Of a stretch of 64,000 nucleotides of DNA, positions 8,766 through 18,053 are shown one piece after another. The notes beneath the pieces are model-generated. The model was not told the DNA's origin. It did not search any database and saw only the letters and a program-made list of their open reading frames with translations. This DNA comes from Streptomyces sp. NBC_00190 (GTDB lineage: Bacteria > Actinomycetota > Actinomycetes > Streptomycetales > Streptomycetaceae): contig NZ_CP108131.1 in the NCBI RefSeq assembly GCF_036203305.1, positions 2,666,001 to 2,730,000 on the forward strand. The letters are read 5' to 3'. Numbering within the stretch: the stretch's first letter is position 1; every line of letters starts with the position of its first letter. Position numbers and translations under genes: made by a program.

Positions 8766-10838
8766 TCAGTGCGCGGCGTGGTCCCTGCGCGAAGCGGCGT
8801 CGTAGGGCTCCTCGGCATCGGATCCGCAGAGCTCGGCGTTGATCTCGCGGACCAGCTCGACCAGGTCGGTCGGGCGGTCCGGACCCCACCAGTCACCGAG
8901 CAGTCCGGCGAGGGACTCCTCCCGGGCGGCGGCGAGCTCGGCCGCCGCCTCCCGCCCCTTGCCGGTCAGGACCAGCGCCAGCCCGTCCCGTACGGCGAGC
9001 CCGCGCTCCTCGGCCTGGCGGGCGGCGTCCGTGATGACCTTCAACGGCACGATGGTGCGGTCGGCGAGCATCGCGGGCTCCGCGGAGCCGTACTTGTTGA
9101 TCCGCAGCAGCAGCCAGCTCGTGGCGGGCAGCAGGTCGTAGCCCGCCTGCTCGGTGATCTTCTCGTAGACGTGCCGGCGGCCCTCCCTCGTACCGAGGAC
9201 CGACAGCGCGCGGGCGACCTCGTCGCGGGAGGAGCGCTCGACGGGGTTGGAGGCGAGGGTCTCGGTCACGTCGGGCGCGGTGACCGAGGCGCGGAGCTTG
9301 TCCTCCTTGAGGAACCAGGCCACCACGAAGGCGACGAGGACGACCGGCACGGCGTAGAGGAAAACGTCCGTGATGGCGGTGGCGTAGGCGTCGAGCACGC
9401 GGGGCTGCAGATCGGAGGGGAGCGCGCCGATGGCCCGCGGGTCGGCCTCCAGATCACCGACGCTCGCACCGGGCGGCAGCGTGACGCCCGCGAGTGAGGC
9501 GGCCAGCGTGGTGTCGAGCCGGTTGATGAAGATCGTGCCGAAGATGGCGACGCCGAAGGAGGCGCCGATGGAGCGGAAGAAGGTGGCACCGGAGGTGGCG
9601 ACGCCGAGGTCGGCGTAGGTGACGGCGTTCTGCACCACCACGACGAGTACCTGCATGACCAGGCCGAGTCCCGTACCGAAGACGAAGAAGTAGAGGCTCG
9701 TCTCCCAGGTGGAGCTGGTGCGGTGCAGCTGGTGCAGGAGGAGCAGGCCGATGGCGGTGACGGCGGTGCCGGTGATGGGGAAGACCTTCCACCGGCCGGT
9801 GCGGCTGACGATCTGGCCGGAGGCGGTGGAGGAGATCAGCATGCCGAGGACCATCGGCAGCATGTGGACGCCGGACAGGGTCGGCGAGACGCCCTGGACG
9901 ACCTGGAGGAAGGTCGGCAGGTAGACCAGCGCTCCGAACATGGCGAAGCCGACGATGAAGCTGATCACCGAGCAGAGGGTGAAGGTGCGGATGCGGAACA
10001 GTTTCAGCGGCAGGACGGGTTCGGCGGCCTTGCGCTCCACGAGTACGAAGGCGCCGAGCAGGATCACGCCGAGGACGGCGAGGCCGATGATCTGGGCCGA
10101 ACCCCAGGCCCAGGTGGTGCCGCCGAGCGAGGCGACCAGCACGAGACAGGTGGCGACCGAGGCGATGAGGAAGGTGCCGAGGTAGTCGATCGTGTGCTTC
10201 GAGGGACGCGCCGGGATGTGCAGCGCGGCGGCGATGACGACGAGCGCGACGAGACCGATGGGGAGGTTGATGTAGAAGACCCAGCGCCAGGACAGCTGGT
10301 CGACGAACAGGCCGCCCAGAAGCGGGCCGAGCACGCTGGTCGCGCCGAAGACGCCGCCGAAGAGGCCCTGGTACTTGCCGCGTTCGCGGGGCGGGACGAT
10401 GTCGCCGACGATCGCCATGGACAGCACGATGAGTCCGCCGCCGCCGAGGCCCTGCAGGGCGCGGAAGCCGATCAGTTGGGGCATGTTCTGGGCGAGGCCG
10501 CAGAGGGCGGAGCCGATGAGGAAGAGGACTATGGCGTACTGGTAGAGCTTCTTGCGCCCGTACTGGTCGCCGAGTTTGCCCCACAGGGGTGTGGCAGCGG
10601 TGGAGGCGAGCATGTAGGCGGTGACCACCCAGGACAGGTGGGCCATGCCGCCGAGCTCGCTGACGATGGTCGGCAGGGCGGTGGACACGATGGTCTGGTC
10701 GAGTGCGGCGATCAGCAGGCCCAGGAGCAGGGCGCTGATGGAGACGAGCACCTCACGGGAGGAGTGTTCGGCGGCGGGTCCGGAGCTCTTCGGGCCCGGA
10801 CCGGGTCCCCCGGCTTCCGTGGTCACATCCTGAGCCAT
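8766..10838 (-). CDS. DHA2 (EmrB/QacA) 14-TM drug exporter with C-terminal winged-helix-like domain
   Basis: A 690-residue protein. The ATG at 10838 follows GAGGAGGT. Residues about 35-515 form a 14-TM major facilitator of the drug:H+ antiporter-2 family (ALDQTIVSTALPTI in TM1, GKLGDQYGRKK motif A, SWRWVFYINLPIG motif C). After the last TM (WFLKEDK) comes about 174 cytoplasmic residues that read like a winged-helix or MarR-type domain (AGYDLLPATSWLLLRINKYG, then AEERGLAVRDGLALVLTGKG). The extension suggests self-sensing or regulation. No separate regulator gene is adjacent. Confidence 0.88.
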   Translation of the reverse strand: MAQDVTTEAGGPGPGPKSSGPAAEHSSREVLVSISALLLGLLIAALDQTIVSTALPTIVSELGGMAHLSWVVTAYMLASTAATPLWGKLGDQYGRKKLYQYAIVLFLIGSALCGLAQNMPQLIGFRALQGLGGGGLIVLSMAIVGDIVPPRERGKYQGLFGGVFGATSVLGPLLGGLFVDQLSWRWVFYINLPIGLVALVVIAAALHIPARPSKHTIDYLGTFLIASVATCLVLVASLGGTTWAWGSAQIIGLAVLGVILLGAFVLVERKAAEPVLPLKLFRIRTFTLCSVISFIVGFAMFGALVYLPTFLQVVQGVSPTLSGVHMLPMVLGMLISSTASGQIVSRTGRWKVFPITGTAVTAIGLLLLHQLHRTSSTWETSLYFFVFGTGLGLVMQVLVVVVQNAVTYADLGVATSGATFFRSIGASFGVAIFGTIFINRLDTTLAASLAGVTLPPGASVGDLEADPRAIGALPSDLQPRVLDAYATAITDVFLYAVPVVLVAFVVAWFLKEDKLRASVTAPDVTETLASNPVERSSRDEVARALSVLGTREGRRHVYEKITEQAGYDLLPATSWLLLRINKYGSAEPAMLADRTIVPLKVITDAARQAEERGLAVRDGLALVLTGKGREAAAELAAAREESLAGLLGDWWGPDRPTDLVELVREINAELCGSDAEEPYDAASRRDHAAH

Positions 10839-10966
10839 CGATACCTCCTCAGGCCGGATCAACATCTCCATCCTGCGTGGTGTGTCCGGTTATGGCCTCT
10901 CGGCAGGGGTTGGGGCGTGCCCGGCGGGTCTGCATAATCGCTGGCAGTGCCCAGGGAGGGATTCCA

Positions 10967-11902
10967 GTGAACGGTGAACACTGTCCAGATTGCGGTGCCC
11001 GCGGTGCCGCCTGCCGGTGTGCGCCGGGTGCGGGTTTCGACCCCCTGCGCATCCGCCCGTACGTGACGTTGCCCGACCCCCGCGAACCCGACGACGACGT
11101 GCCCGCGCCGCCGGTGGCGCGCATGGTGGTCCAGCCGCCGCAGCCGCCGCAGGACGACACCCCGGCGTACGGGATACCCGTGGCGCCGGCGCACCAGCCA
11201 TGGCCGGATGGCCCGGTGCCCGTGCCGGACCCGGCCGAGACGACACGTCTCCGGCAGGTCACGGCCCCCGGGCCCAGACCCGGCGGAGACGGAGGAGGGG
11301 GTGGGGGTGGGGGCGGGGGCCGGGAGAAGCGGACCGGCCCGGCCTTCCGACGCCTGCTGCCGCTCCTGATCGCATCCGCCGCGGTGGTCACCCTCGGTGG
11401 AACCGCCGTCGCACTGTGGGTGCTGCCGAGCTCCGCCGGGAGCGACACTGCGCTGCTGGACGCGAAGGCCTCGACGCCCGTGACGAGCCTGGCCCCGGCC
11501 GAGCCGTCCCCGACCCAGGCCACCCGGACGACCAGCCCGTCCCCCTCGGCCTCAGCATCGGCCTCACCGTCGCCGAGCGCCTCCAAGTCGGCGTCGCCGT
11601 CCCCCTCGCCGAGCGCGTCCCGCTCGTCGACGCCCCCTTCCCCGACCCCGTCACCGACCCCGCCCCGCGCCCCCAGCCCGTCGCCGCCCCCGAAGGCGCC
11701 GACCCTGCGGTACGGGGACTCGGGCGGGGATGTGGAGAAACTGCAGCGGCTGCTGGCGGCACGTGGCCTGTACAGCGGCAAGTTCAACGGAAAGTTCGAC
11801 TGGCGGGTGGAGAACGCCGTGTCGACTTTCCAGTACGAGAACAACATCGACGAGGAGTGGGGCGTCTACGGCCCTGCGACCCGCAAGGCGCTGGAGGGTT
11901 AG
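10967..11902 (+). CDS. Membrane-anchored peptidoglycan-binding domain protein
   Basis: A 311-residue protein starting at a GTG after AGGGAGGG. Order: an N-terminal zinc-ribbon-like CPDCGARGAACRC; a Pro-rich cytoplasmic segment with a Gly run; one TM helix near 130-150 (LIASAAVVTLGGTAVAL); a long extracellular Ser/Pro/Ala linker; and a C-terminal PG_binding_1 domain (LRYGDSGGDVEKLQRLLAARG, then GVYGPATRKALEG). Topology is type II, with the binding domain in the wall. It probably tethers or senses the cell wall. No catalytic domain is visible. Confidence 0.85.
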   Translation: MNGEHCPDCGARGAACRCAPGAGFDPLRIRPYVTLPDPREPDDDVPAPPVARMVVQPPQPPQDDTPAYGIPVAPAHQPWPDGPVPVPDPAETTRLRQVTAPGPRPGGDGGGGGGGGGGREKRTGPAFRRLLPLLIASAAVVTLGGTAVALWVLPSSAGSDTALLDAKASTPVTSLAPAEPSPTQATRTTSPSPSASASASPSPSASKSASPSPSPSASRSSTPPSPTPSPTPPRAPSPSPPPKAPTLRYGDSGGDVEKLQRLLAARGLYSGKFNGKFDWRVENAVSTFQYENNIDEEWGVYGPATRKALEG

Positions 11903-11976
11903 GGACGGGGTTAGGGACGAGGCTCACACGACGCCCGGTGGCGCGGACCCATCCTCTTTTGTATCGTGGAGGAACA

Positions 11977-12020
11977 AAGTGGTTCCGCCTTCACTCCCTG
12001 ACCGGTGGGCGGAACCACTT
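11977..12020 (+). terminator. 13-bp perfect stem-loop followed by T-rich tract
   Basis: AAGTGGTTCCGCC pairs with GGCGGAACCACTT across an 18-base loop and is followed by GTTCTCTTTT. The 3' arm ends only 34 bases before the HAD gene start, so it may end the upstream transcript or act as a leader structure for the HAD gene. Confidence 0.6.
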
Positions 12021-12054
12021 GTTCTCTTTTCCCGCCCCGTCTGGAGCACCGCCG

Positions 12055-12738
12055 ATGCCGGCAAGCACCACCACCGCGCCCGTCGCCCTCACCGCCAAGG
12101 CCCTGCTCCTGGACATGGACGGCACCATCGTCAATTCCGACGCGGTGGTCGAGCGCTGCTGGCGCGACTGGGCGCTGTTCCACGGGCTGGACCCGGAGGA
12201 GGCCCTCAAGGTGGTCCACGGCCGCCAGGGCTACGCCACCATGGCCGTCCTGCTGCCTGACCGCCCGATGGAGGTCAACCACGCGGAGAACGCCGTGATG
12301 CTGGCCCGCGAGACCGCCGACACCGACGGCGTGGTCCCGGTCGCGGGCGCCCCGGAGTTCATGGCCGCGATCCAAGGCCTGCCGCACGCCCTGGTCACCT
12401 CCGCCGACGCGCGCCTCGCCACGGCCCGGATGACCGCCGCAGGCCTGCCGATGCCCGCGGTACGGGTCACGGCCGAGTCCGTCCAGGCCAGCAAGCCCGA
12501 CCCCGAGGGCTTCCTCAAGGGCGCCGCCGCGCTGGGCGTGGACCCGGCCGACTGCATCGTGTTCGAGGACTCGGCCGCGGGCATAGCCGCGGGCCGGGCG
12601 GCGGGCATGCGCGTGATCGGCGTGGGCCCCCGCGCAGCCGCCCACACCCCCACGACCCACGTCCCGGACCTCACCACGCTCCACATCACGACCACCCCGG
12701 ACGGCTCGATCCAGCTGAGGATCACAGCCGGGGCATAA
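12055..12738 (+). CDS. HAD-superfamily sugar phosphatase (beta-phosphoglucomutase-like)
   Basis: A 227-residue HAD hydrolase. Motif I is LLLDMDGTIVNSD (nucleophile Asp and DxD partner), motif II is LVTSAD, the motif III Lys is in QASKPDPEGF, and motif IV is CIVFEDSAAGIAAG. The helical cap after motif I places it in the subgroup of small phospho-sugar phosphatases (GS1/DOG type). Start ATG with GGAGCACCGCCG upstream. It should dephosphorylate a small sugar phosphate in the cytoplasm; the substrate is unknown. A perfect stem-loop precedes the gene. Confidence 0.88.
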   Translation: MPASTTTAPVALTAKALLLDMDGTIVNSDAVVERCWRDWALFHGLDPEEALKVVHGRQGYATMAVLLPDRPMEVNHAENAVMLARETADTDGVVPVAGAPEFMAAIQGLPHALVTSADARLATARMTAAGLPMPAVRVTAESVQASKPDPEGFLKGAAALGVDPADCIVFEDSAAGIAAGRAAGMRVIGVGPRAAAHTPTTHVPDLTTLHITTTPDGSIQLRITAGA

Positions 12739-12913
12739 GGGGCAAGGCTCCGCCGGACAGCACGTGCGGGCGGGGGCTTCGGGGGCGGGATGTCCGCTGG
12801 TCGGCATCGGGGACGCGGGGCGGTGGCTCCGGGGGGCCGGGGCCGCCCCCACCCCGCACACAGGCGCCGGCGTCAGCCCCCTCTCGCCCAGGTGGCCGAC
12901 GAGCGCGCCCCGG

Positions 12914-13495
12914 TCACCCCGTGATCGCCTCGTACAGCGAGAACACGGCCAGCGCGCCCATCACCGCCGCCGCGACCTTGGTGATCAGCCGCAGCGGCAC
13001 GTACTTCATCAGGGTGCGCCCGCCCAGGATGCCGATGCCCGCGACCGCCCACAGGGCGAGCACGGCGCCGATGCCGACGGACACCGGGTTGTCGTACCGG
13101 GCAGCCAGGTTGGCGGTCATGATCTGGGTCAGGTCACCGAACTCCGCCACCAGGATCAGCATGAATCCGGCGCCGGAGACCTTCCAGAAGGACTGGTCCG
13201 CGGGCGGCTTGACCTCCTCCTCCCCGTCGTCCTTCTTCAGGAGCAGCATGGCCGCGCCCGCAAGGAAGAGGACGCCGACGACGGCCTGGACGATCCGGTG
13301 CGGGAGCAGCGTGAGGACGCTTCCCGCGGCGATGGCGAGGGATACGTGCACGGCGAAGGCGGCGGCGACGCCGGCGAAGACGTACGAGGCGCGGTAGCGG
13401 GTGCCGAGCATCAGGCCGGCGAGGGCCGTCTTGTCGGGGAGTTCGGCGAGGAAGACGACGCCGAACGCGATCGCCGTGACGGTGAAGCTGAACAC
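12914..13495 (-). CDS. TMEM165/GDT1 (UPF0016) family Mn2+/Ca2+ transporter
   Basis: A 193-residue six-TM protein with the two inverted family motifs: ELPDKTALAG in TM1 and AEFGDLTQIM in the second half (consensus E-x-G-D-K/R-T/S). Family members exchange Mn2+ or Ca2+ for protons; bacterial MneA-type members export Mn2+. The acidic cytoplasmic loop (KKDDGEEEVK) is typical. The GTG at 13495 is the likely start. A yybP-ykoY riboswitch-like leader on the same strand, ending about 140 bases upstream, fits Mn2+-induced expression. Confidence 0.88.
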   Translation of the reverse strand: MFSFTVTAIAFGVVFLAELPDKTALAGLMLGTRYRASYVFAGVAAAFAVHVSLAIAAGSVLTLLPHRIVQAVVGVLFLAGAAMLLLKKDDGEEEVKPPADQSFWKVSGAGFMLILVAEFGDLTQIMTANLAARYDNPVSVGIGAVLALWAVAGIGILGGRTLMKYVPLRLITKVAAAVMGALAVFSLYEAITG

Positions 13496-13633
13496 AGGGG
13501 TGAAACCTCAATCGGTCTGGCAGGACGCCATCGGGACCGAGAGACCTGGAATGTGTCAGGGGTCGCTTCGGCTCGGCGGCGCCCTGGCTTGCGCGTGCGC
13601 GTACGAAAATACGAACGCACCCGTGCATGAACA

Positions 13634-13746
13634 GGACACTGCGGCCGAAGGTCTCGCTGGCCGACCGTTGTCCGCGGCCTGCCTCCGGGCGCCGGCTGGG
13701 GTGACCCAGCAGTATGTCGACGGTCCGGCGAAGAGCTACTCCCCTT
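13634..13746 (-). promoter_or_regulatory. yybP-ykoY (Mn2+-sensing) riboswitch
   Basis: Read on the minus strand, the leader begins with the hallmark GGGGAGUAGC (13744-13735) and includes CAUACUGCUGGGU. It ends with the second conserved half GCGAGACCUUCGGCCGCAG around 13658-13640. This matches the two-helix yybP-ykoY layout, in which two conserved internal loops bind Mn2+. The gene downstream is a GDT1-type transporter, the usual partner class together with TerC. Boundaries are approximate. Confidence 0.82.
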
Positions 13747-14064
13747 CTGCTCCATCAGGGTACGCGACGCCGACGCGCGCCCGGAATAAGACCTTGGTCC
13801 CGCTCTCGCCCCCACCCTCGGTCCCGCTCCCGCTCCCGCCCTGGCGGCCTCCCCAGCGCCTCACCCACCCCCGCCGGGACCCTCCGCCCCCCACCGGAGC
13901 CTCAACTTCCGCTTGAGTGGGCTGTGTTGCGGCACTTGATGTGACGTGCTCATGTCGCCACGCTGTCACCTGGCGCCCATCCCGGCGAAACCTGGCGCCG
14001 CAACCATGGCCGCGCCCCTCCGGGGCCGCACGGCCCACATCCCCCCGCATCCAGGGAGCCCCTC
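13747..14064. other. Divergent intergenic region
   Basis: About 320 bases holding the promoter of the riboswitch-led transporter (leftward) and that of the HNH nuclease gene (rightward). It contains C-rich low-complexity stretches around 13800-13900. No coding region is supported. Confidence 0.45.
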
Positions 14065-14718
14065 ATGGCACTCATACCTGCCGTCTACGCGCGTCGAATC
14101 GGCGTGTTCGCATCAGCGGTCGCCCTCGCTTCCCTCACCTCCCTCGTCAACGCCCCCACCGCCCAGGCCGCCCCGCCGGCCCCCATCAGCGCCGCGGCCG
14201 CCCGCTCGTACCTGGCGACCGTGACGCCGAGCGCCGAGGGATCCACCGCTGGCTACAGCCGGAGCCTCTTCCCGCACTGGAGCACCGTCTCCGGCACCTG
14301 CAACACCCGCGAGACCGTCCTCAAGCGGGACGGCGTGAACGTCGTCCAGGACTCCGCCTGTGCCGCCGTGAGCGGAAGCTGGTACTCCGAGTACGACGGC
14401 GCCACCTGGACCGCCGCCTCCGACCTCGACATCGACCACGTGGTCCCGCTCGCCGAGGCCTGGCGCTCCGGCGCCAGCTCCTGGACCACGTCCAAGCGCC
14501 AGCAGTTCGCCAACGACCTCACCCGCCCGCAGCTCATCGCGGTCACGGACAACGTCAACCAGGCCAAGGGCGACCTCGACCCCGGCAAGTGGCTGCCGCC
14601 GCGGACCGCCTACCGCTGCACGTACGCGCGCATGTGGGTCAACGTGAAGCAGTACTGGGGCCTGAGCATGGACTCCGGCGAGAAGACGGCCCTGGTCAAC
14701 ATCCTCAACGGCTGCTGA
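14065..14718 (+). CDS. Secreted HNH/GmrSD-type endonuclease (DUF1524)
   Basis: A 217-residue exported protein with a signal peptide (VYARRIGVFASAVALASLTS, cleavage after AQA near 34). The nuclease core is DLDIDHVVPLAEAWRSG (DH of the beta-beta-alpha-metal motif), followed by NQAKGDLDPGKWLPP (the N/K...W part). Four Cys probably form disulfides. Streptomycetes export several such nucleases for nutrient scavenging; the role here is inferred. AGGGAGC precedes the ATG. Confidence 0.85.
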   Translation: MALIPAVYARRIGVFASAVALASLTSLVNAPTAQAAPPAPISAAAARSYLATVTPSAEGSTAGYSRSLFPHWSTVSGTCNTRETVLKRDGVNVVQDSACAAVSGSWYSEYDGATWTAASDLDIDHVVPLAEAWRSGASSWTTSKRQQFANDLTRPQLIAVTDNVNQAKGDLDPGKWLPPRTAYRCTYARMWVNVKQYWGLSMDSGEKTALVNILNGC

Positions 14719-14859
14719 GACCGACGCCGGAGTGCCGCCGGGACCAGCGCCGTCCCGCTGCTGACGAAGTCGGCCGATCATCTCCCCCGCCAGGGGGAGG
14801 CGGGGCTCCCCCTCGCCGTCGTACCGTGATCACAGGCGCTACGGATGAGGGGGAGTTCC

Positions 14860-16521
14860 ATGGCCGGACTGCGTCTGGGGCCGCTGCTTCGCTACGTCGA
14901 CTGGGACACGGGCGGGTCCGCCACGATATGGGTCGAGGCGGACCGCCCCTGCACGGCCGAGGTGTTGTGCGCCGACGGGGCGGGCGGCAGCGTGCGTACC
15001 TTCCAGATCGCCGGGCACCACTACGCGCTGGTACCGGTGACCGGCCTGACCCCGGGGACGGCGACGGCGTACGAGGTGCTGCTGGACGGCGTGCGCGTGT
15101 GGCCGCTGCCCGACAGCGGCTTCCCGCCGAGCACGATCACCGCCCCGGCCGTGGCCGGCTCCGGCCGGCCGGCGGCCGACGGGCTGCGCATCACCTTCGG
15201 TTCCTGCCGGCAGGCCGCGCCGCCCGCCGGACGGCACGGCCCCCACGGTCCGGACGCGCTCGACACCCTCGCGGCGCGGCTGGCCGCCGACCCGGAGGCG
15301 GTGCGGCCGGACGTCCTGCTGCTGCTCGGCGACCAGGTGTATGCCGACGCCCTGTCCCAGGAGACCCGGCAGTGGCTCGCGGCCCGGCGGGATCTGCGGG
15401 AGGCGCCCGGCGCCCAGGTCGCGGACTACGAGGAGTACACCCGGCTCTATGACGAGTCCTGGCTCGACCCGGAGATCCGCTGGCTGCTGTCGACCGTGCC
15501 GAGCCTGCACATATTCGACGACCACGACGTCATCGACGACTGGAACACGAGCGCGGCCTGGCTGTCGGAGATGCGAGCGACGCCGTGGTGGCAGGAGCGG
15601 GTGCTCAGCGGGCTGATGTCGTACTGGGTGTACCAGCACCTGGGCAATCTCTCGCCCGCCGAACTGGCGGCCGACGGGCTCTACAAGGCGATACGGCAGG
15701 CCCCTGACGGCACGGATCTGCTGCGCTCCTTCGCGTCCGCGGCGGACGCCGACCCGGCCTCGGTGCGTTGGAGCTACCGGCGCGACTTCGGCGGGACCCG
15801 GCTGCTGATGGTGGACACCCGGGGCGCGCGCGTGCTGGCCGAGGACGGACGGGCGATGCTCGACCCGGCGGAGCAGAGCTGGCTGCGGGAGAACGCGCTC
15901 GCGGGGCACGGAGGTTACGACCATCTGCTGATCGGGTCCTCCCTGCCGTGGCTGATGCCGCATCTGATCCACGATGCGGAGACGTGGAATGCCGCGATGT
16001 GCCGAGGGGAGCGGGGGCCGCGGTGGGCGCGCATAGGCGAGGATCTGCGCCGTCGCAGCGATCTGGAGCACTGGGCGGCGTTCCCGGCCTCGTTCGCGGC
16101 GCTGACCGATCTCATCGAGGAGGTCGGGACGGGGCCGCGGGCGCCGGCGACGGTGTGCGTGCTGTCGGGGGACGTGCACCACGCGTATGTGGCCGAGCCG
16201 CACATACCCAGCACGGCTCGCGTGTTCCAGCTGACGTGCTCGCCGGTGCACAACTCCATCCACACGGTGGTGAAGCTGGGCTTCCGGCTGGGCTGGTCGC
16301 GTACGGGGCGGTGGCTGGGGCGGGGCTTCTCCCGGCACGGGCGGACGGGGCGGCCGCCGCTCAGCTGGCGGCGTACGGGCGGGCCGTGGTTCGGGAACCA
16401 GCTGATGACGCTGGCGTTGGCGGGTCGGACGGCTCGGGTACGGCTGGATCAGGCGCACAAGAACCGTACGGGCGCCCGGTTGGTGAAGGTGCTGGACCGT
16501 GAGCTCACCGCGGCGGAGTAG
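14860..16521 (+). CDS. PhoD-like metallophosphatase / alkaline phosphatase D family protein
   Basis: A 553-residue protein. The ATG at 14860 has GGGGGAG upstream and is preferred to the ATG at 14845. An N-terminal Fn3-like domain (1-100) is followed by the PhoD metallophosphatase: FGSCRQ, LLLLGDQVYAD, FDDHDVIDDWN, LIGSSLPW and LSGDVHHAYV carry the metal-binding Asp, His and Cys set. No Tat signal is visible, unlike classical PhoD, so this is the cytoplasmic or unexported form common in actinomycetes. It likely hydrolyses phosphodiesters. Confidence 0.85.
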   Translation: MAGLRLGPLLRYVDWDTGGSATIWVEADRPCTAEVLCADGAGGSVRTFQIAGHHYALVPVTGLTPGTATAYEVLLDGVRVWPLPDSGFPPSTITAPAVAGSGRPAADGLRITFGSCRQAAPPAGRHGPHGPDALDTLAARLAADPEAVRPDVLLLLGDQVYADALSQETRQWLAARRDLREAPGAQVADYEEYTRLYDESWLDPEIRWLLSTVPSLHIFDDHDVIDDWNTSAAWLSEMRATPWWQERVLSGLMSYWVYQHLGNLSPAELAADGLYKAIRQAPDGTDLLRSFASAADADPASVRWSYRRDFGGTRLLMVDTRGARVLAEDGRAMLDPAEQSWLRENALAGHGGYDHLLIGSSLPWLMPHLIHDAETWNAAMCRGERGPRWARIGEDLRRRSDLEHWAAFPASFAALTDLIEEVGTGPRAPATVCVLSGDVHHAYVAEPHIPSTARVFQLTCSPVHNSIHTVVKLGFRLGWSRTGRWLGRGFSRHGRTGRPPLSWRRTGGPWFGNQLMTLALAGRTARVRLDQAHKNRTGARLVKVLDRELTAAE

Positions 16522-16652
16522 GGGCTGCCCCGGGCATCCGGGGAGCGAACCGCGGGCGTACGCTGTATGGCTGTCAAGCCGCTCCTGCCGCTCCCCCGCG
16601 ACGTCGCGGCGCTTCATGCCGCTGAACGTCCACCGGACTGGGGAGTCCCGCC

Positions 16653-17285
16653 TTGTTTGAGACTCTGGGGTCGCTGACCGCGAGCCCATGGATCTACGCC
16701 GTGGTGGCGGTGTCCGTCGTGCTCGACGTGTTCCTTCCGGTGCTGCCGAGCGGGGTTCTGGTGATCACCGCTGCGGCGGCCGCGGCGGCCGCCGGAGCGG
16801 CGGGGCCGGTGGCCGTGCCCGCGCAGGTGCCGGACATTCTGGCCCTGCTCGTGATCGCCACGACCGCCTCGGTGCTGGGGGACATGGCCGCGTACCGGCT
16901 GGCCCGGCGCGGCGGGGCCCGGCTGGACCGGGCCATCGCCCGCTCCCGTCGGCTGACACGGGCCCATGAGCGGCTCGGTACGGCTCTGGCCCGGGGCGGC
17001 GGCGCCCTGGTGGTGATCGCCCGTTTCGCGCCGGCCGGGCGCTCGGTGGTGTCCCTGGGAGCGGGCAAGACGCACCGCAAGGTGGCGGAGTTCCTGCCCT
17101 GGTCGGTCCTGGCGGGCATGGCCTGGGCGGGCTACAGCGTGTCGCTGGGCTACTTCGGTACCCAGTGGCTCGGTACCCAGTGGCTGGGGACGGCCGTCTC
17201 CGTCGTCGCCCTGTTCGCCGCGGGCGCGGTGGCCGCCTTCCTCGTCCGCCGCCCGGCCTCGCCGACGGCGGCGCCGGCAGCGTGA
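16653..17285 (+). CDS. DedA family membrane protein
   Basis: A 210-residue DedA/SNARE-associated family protein starting at TTG 16653 with GGGAG upstream. It has the family's reentrant motif region (FLPVLPSGVLVI) and the ARFAPAGRSVVSLGAGKTH segment corresponding to the conserved F/Y-x-R-x-x-P-x-x-R/G motif, then three C-terminal hydrophobic stretches. DedA proteins are linked to undecaprenyl-phosphate and phospholipid flipping and to proton-motive-force homeostasis. A short tandem duplication of GTQWL occurs near residue 170. Confidence 0.82.
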   Translation: MFETLGSLTASPWIYAVVAVSVVLDVFLPVLPSGVLVITAAAAAAAAGAAGPVAVPAQVPDILALLVIATTASVLGDMAAYRLARRGGARLDRAIARSRRLTRAHERLGTALARGGGALVVIARFAPAGRSVVSLGAGKTHRKVAEFLPWSVLAGMAWAGYSVSLGYFGTQWLGTQWLGTAVSVVALFAAGAVAAFLVRRPASPTAAPAA

Positions 17286-17464
17286 GCCGGTCCGGTCCTG
17301 CGGCGGCGTGCTCCCTCTGATGGAGCAGTGGCTCACCCGTTCACCCGGCCCCGATCGCCGTGCCCGGCCCGGGCTCCTAGCGTCCACAGCACGGTGCGCA
17401 ACCGAATCCGCGTCACATCCGTGCCCTGGCCGCGCCGTTTCGAGGAGCCCGAGGAGTTCTCTCC

Positions 17465-18019
17465 ATGCCCGCCAAGCCGCCTGTCACGCCACCCGTCTCC
17501 CCTCTCGCCCGACCGCTCGCGCGACCGCCCGCCCGGCGGTCCGCCGCGCCGCGCCGGCTGCTGGCCGTCGCGGCCGCGTCGCTCGCCATCGCCGCCGCCA
17601 CTCCCGCCTCACTCGCCTACGCCGCCCCCACCGCCTCCGTCTCCCCCACCACGGTCGCACCGGGTGGCCGGGTCTCCCTCAACATCGCGGGCTGCGGCAC
17701 CCAGACCGCCCGGGTCACCTCCAGCGCCTTCGGCGAGGCACGCCTGACCGCCGGCAGTGTGGATGCGAACAACCTCTTCGGCAACGCCACCGTCTACAAC
17801 AATGCCGGTCAGGGCACGCACCGCGTCACCTTCGAGTGCGGCGGTCCTGGCGGTGAGCGCGTCACCGTCTCGCTGGCTGTCGCCCCGGGGGGCGCGCGCG
17901 GCGGGACGGGCGGCAGCATCGACTCGGTGAGCCCGGGTCAGATCGCCATGGGCGGCGCCCTCGTCATGGGCGCGCTCGGCGCCGGGGTGTGGGTGGTGCG
18001 GCGCCGCGCGGCCGCCTGA
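17465..18019 (+). CDS. Secreted, C-terminally anchored surface protein
   Basis: A 184-residue exported protein. It has a long Arg/Pro-rich N-region and signal peptide to about residue 55 (AYAAP), an Ig-like segment starting ASVSPTTVAPGGRVSL with Cys in GCGTQ and ECGGPGG, a Gly-rich linker, then a TM helix (MGGALVMGALGAGVWVV) and RRRAAA tail. This is a sortase-like layout without an LPxTG motif, so it is likely held by the membrane helix. Similar small proteins are frequent in Streptomyces; function unknown. Confidence 0.75.
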   Translation: MPAKPPVTPPVSPLARPLARPPARRSAAPRRLLAVAAASLAIAAATPASLAYAAPTASVSPTTVAPGGRVSLNIAGCGTQTARVTSSAFGEARLTAGSVDANNLFGNATVYNNAGQGTHRVTFECGGPGGERVTVSLAVAPGGARGGTGGSIDSVSPGQIAMGGALVMGALGAGVWVVRRRAAA

Positions 18020-18053
18020 CCTCCCGCGTCGCGGGAGGCCGTAGGTCCCCGGG

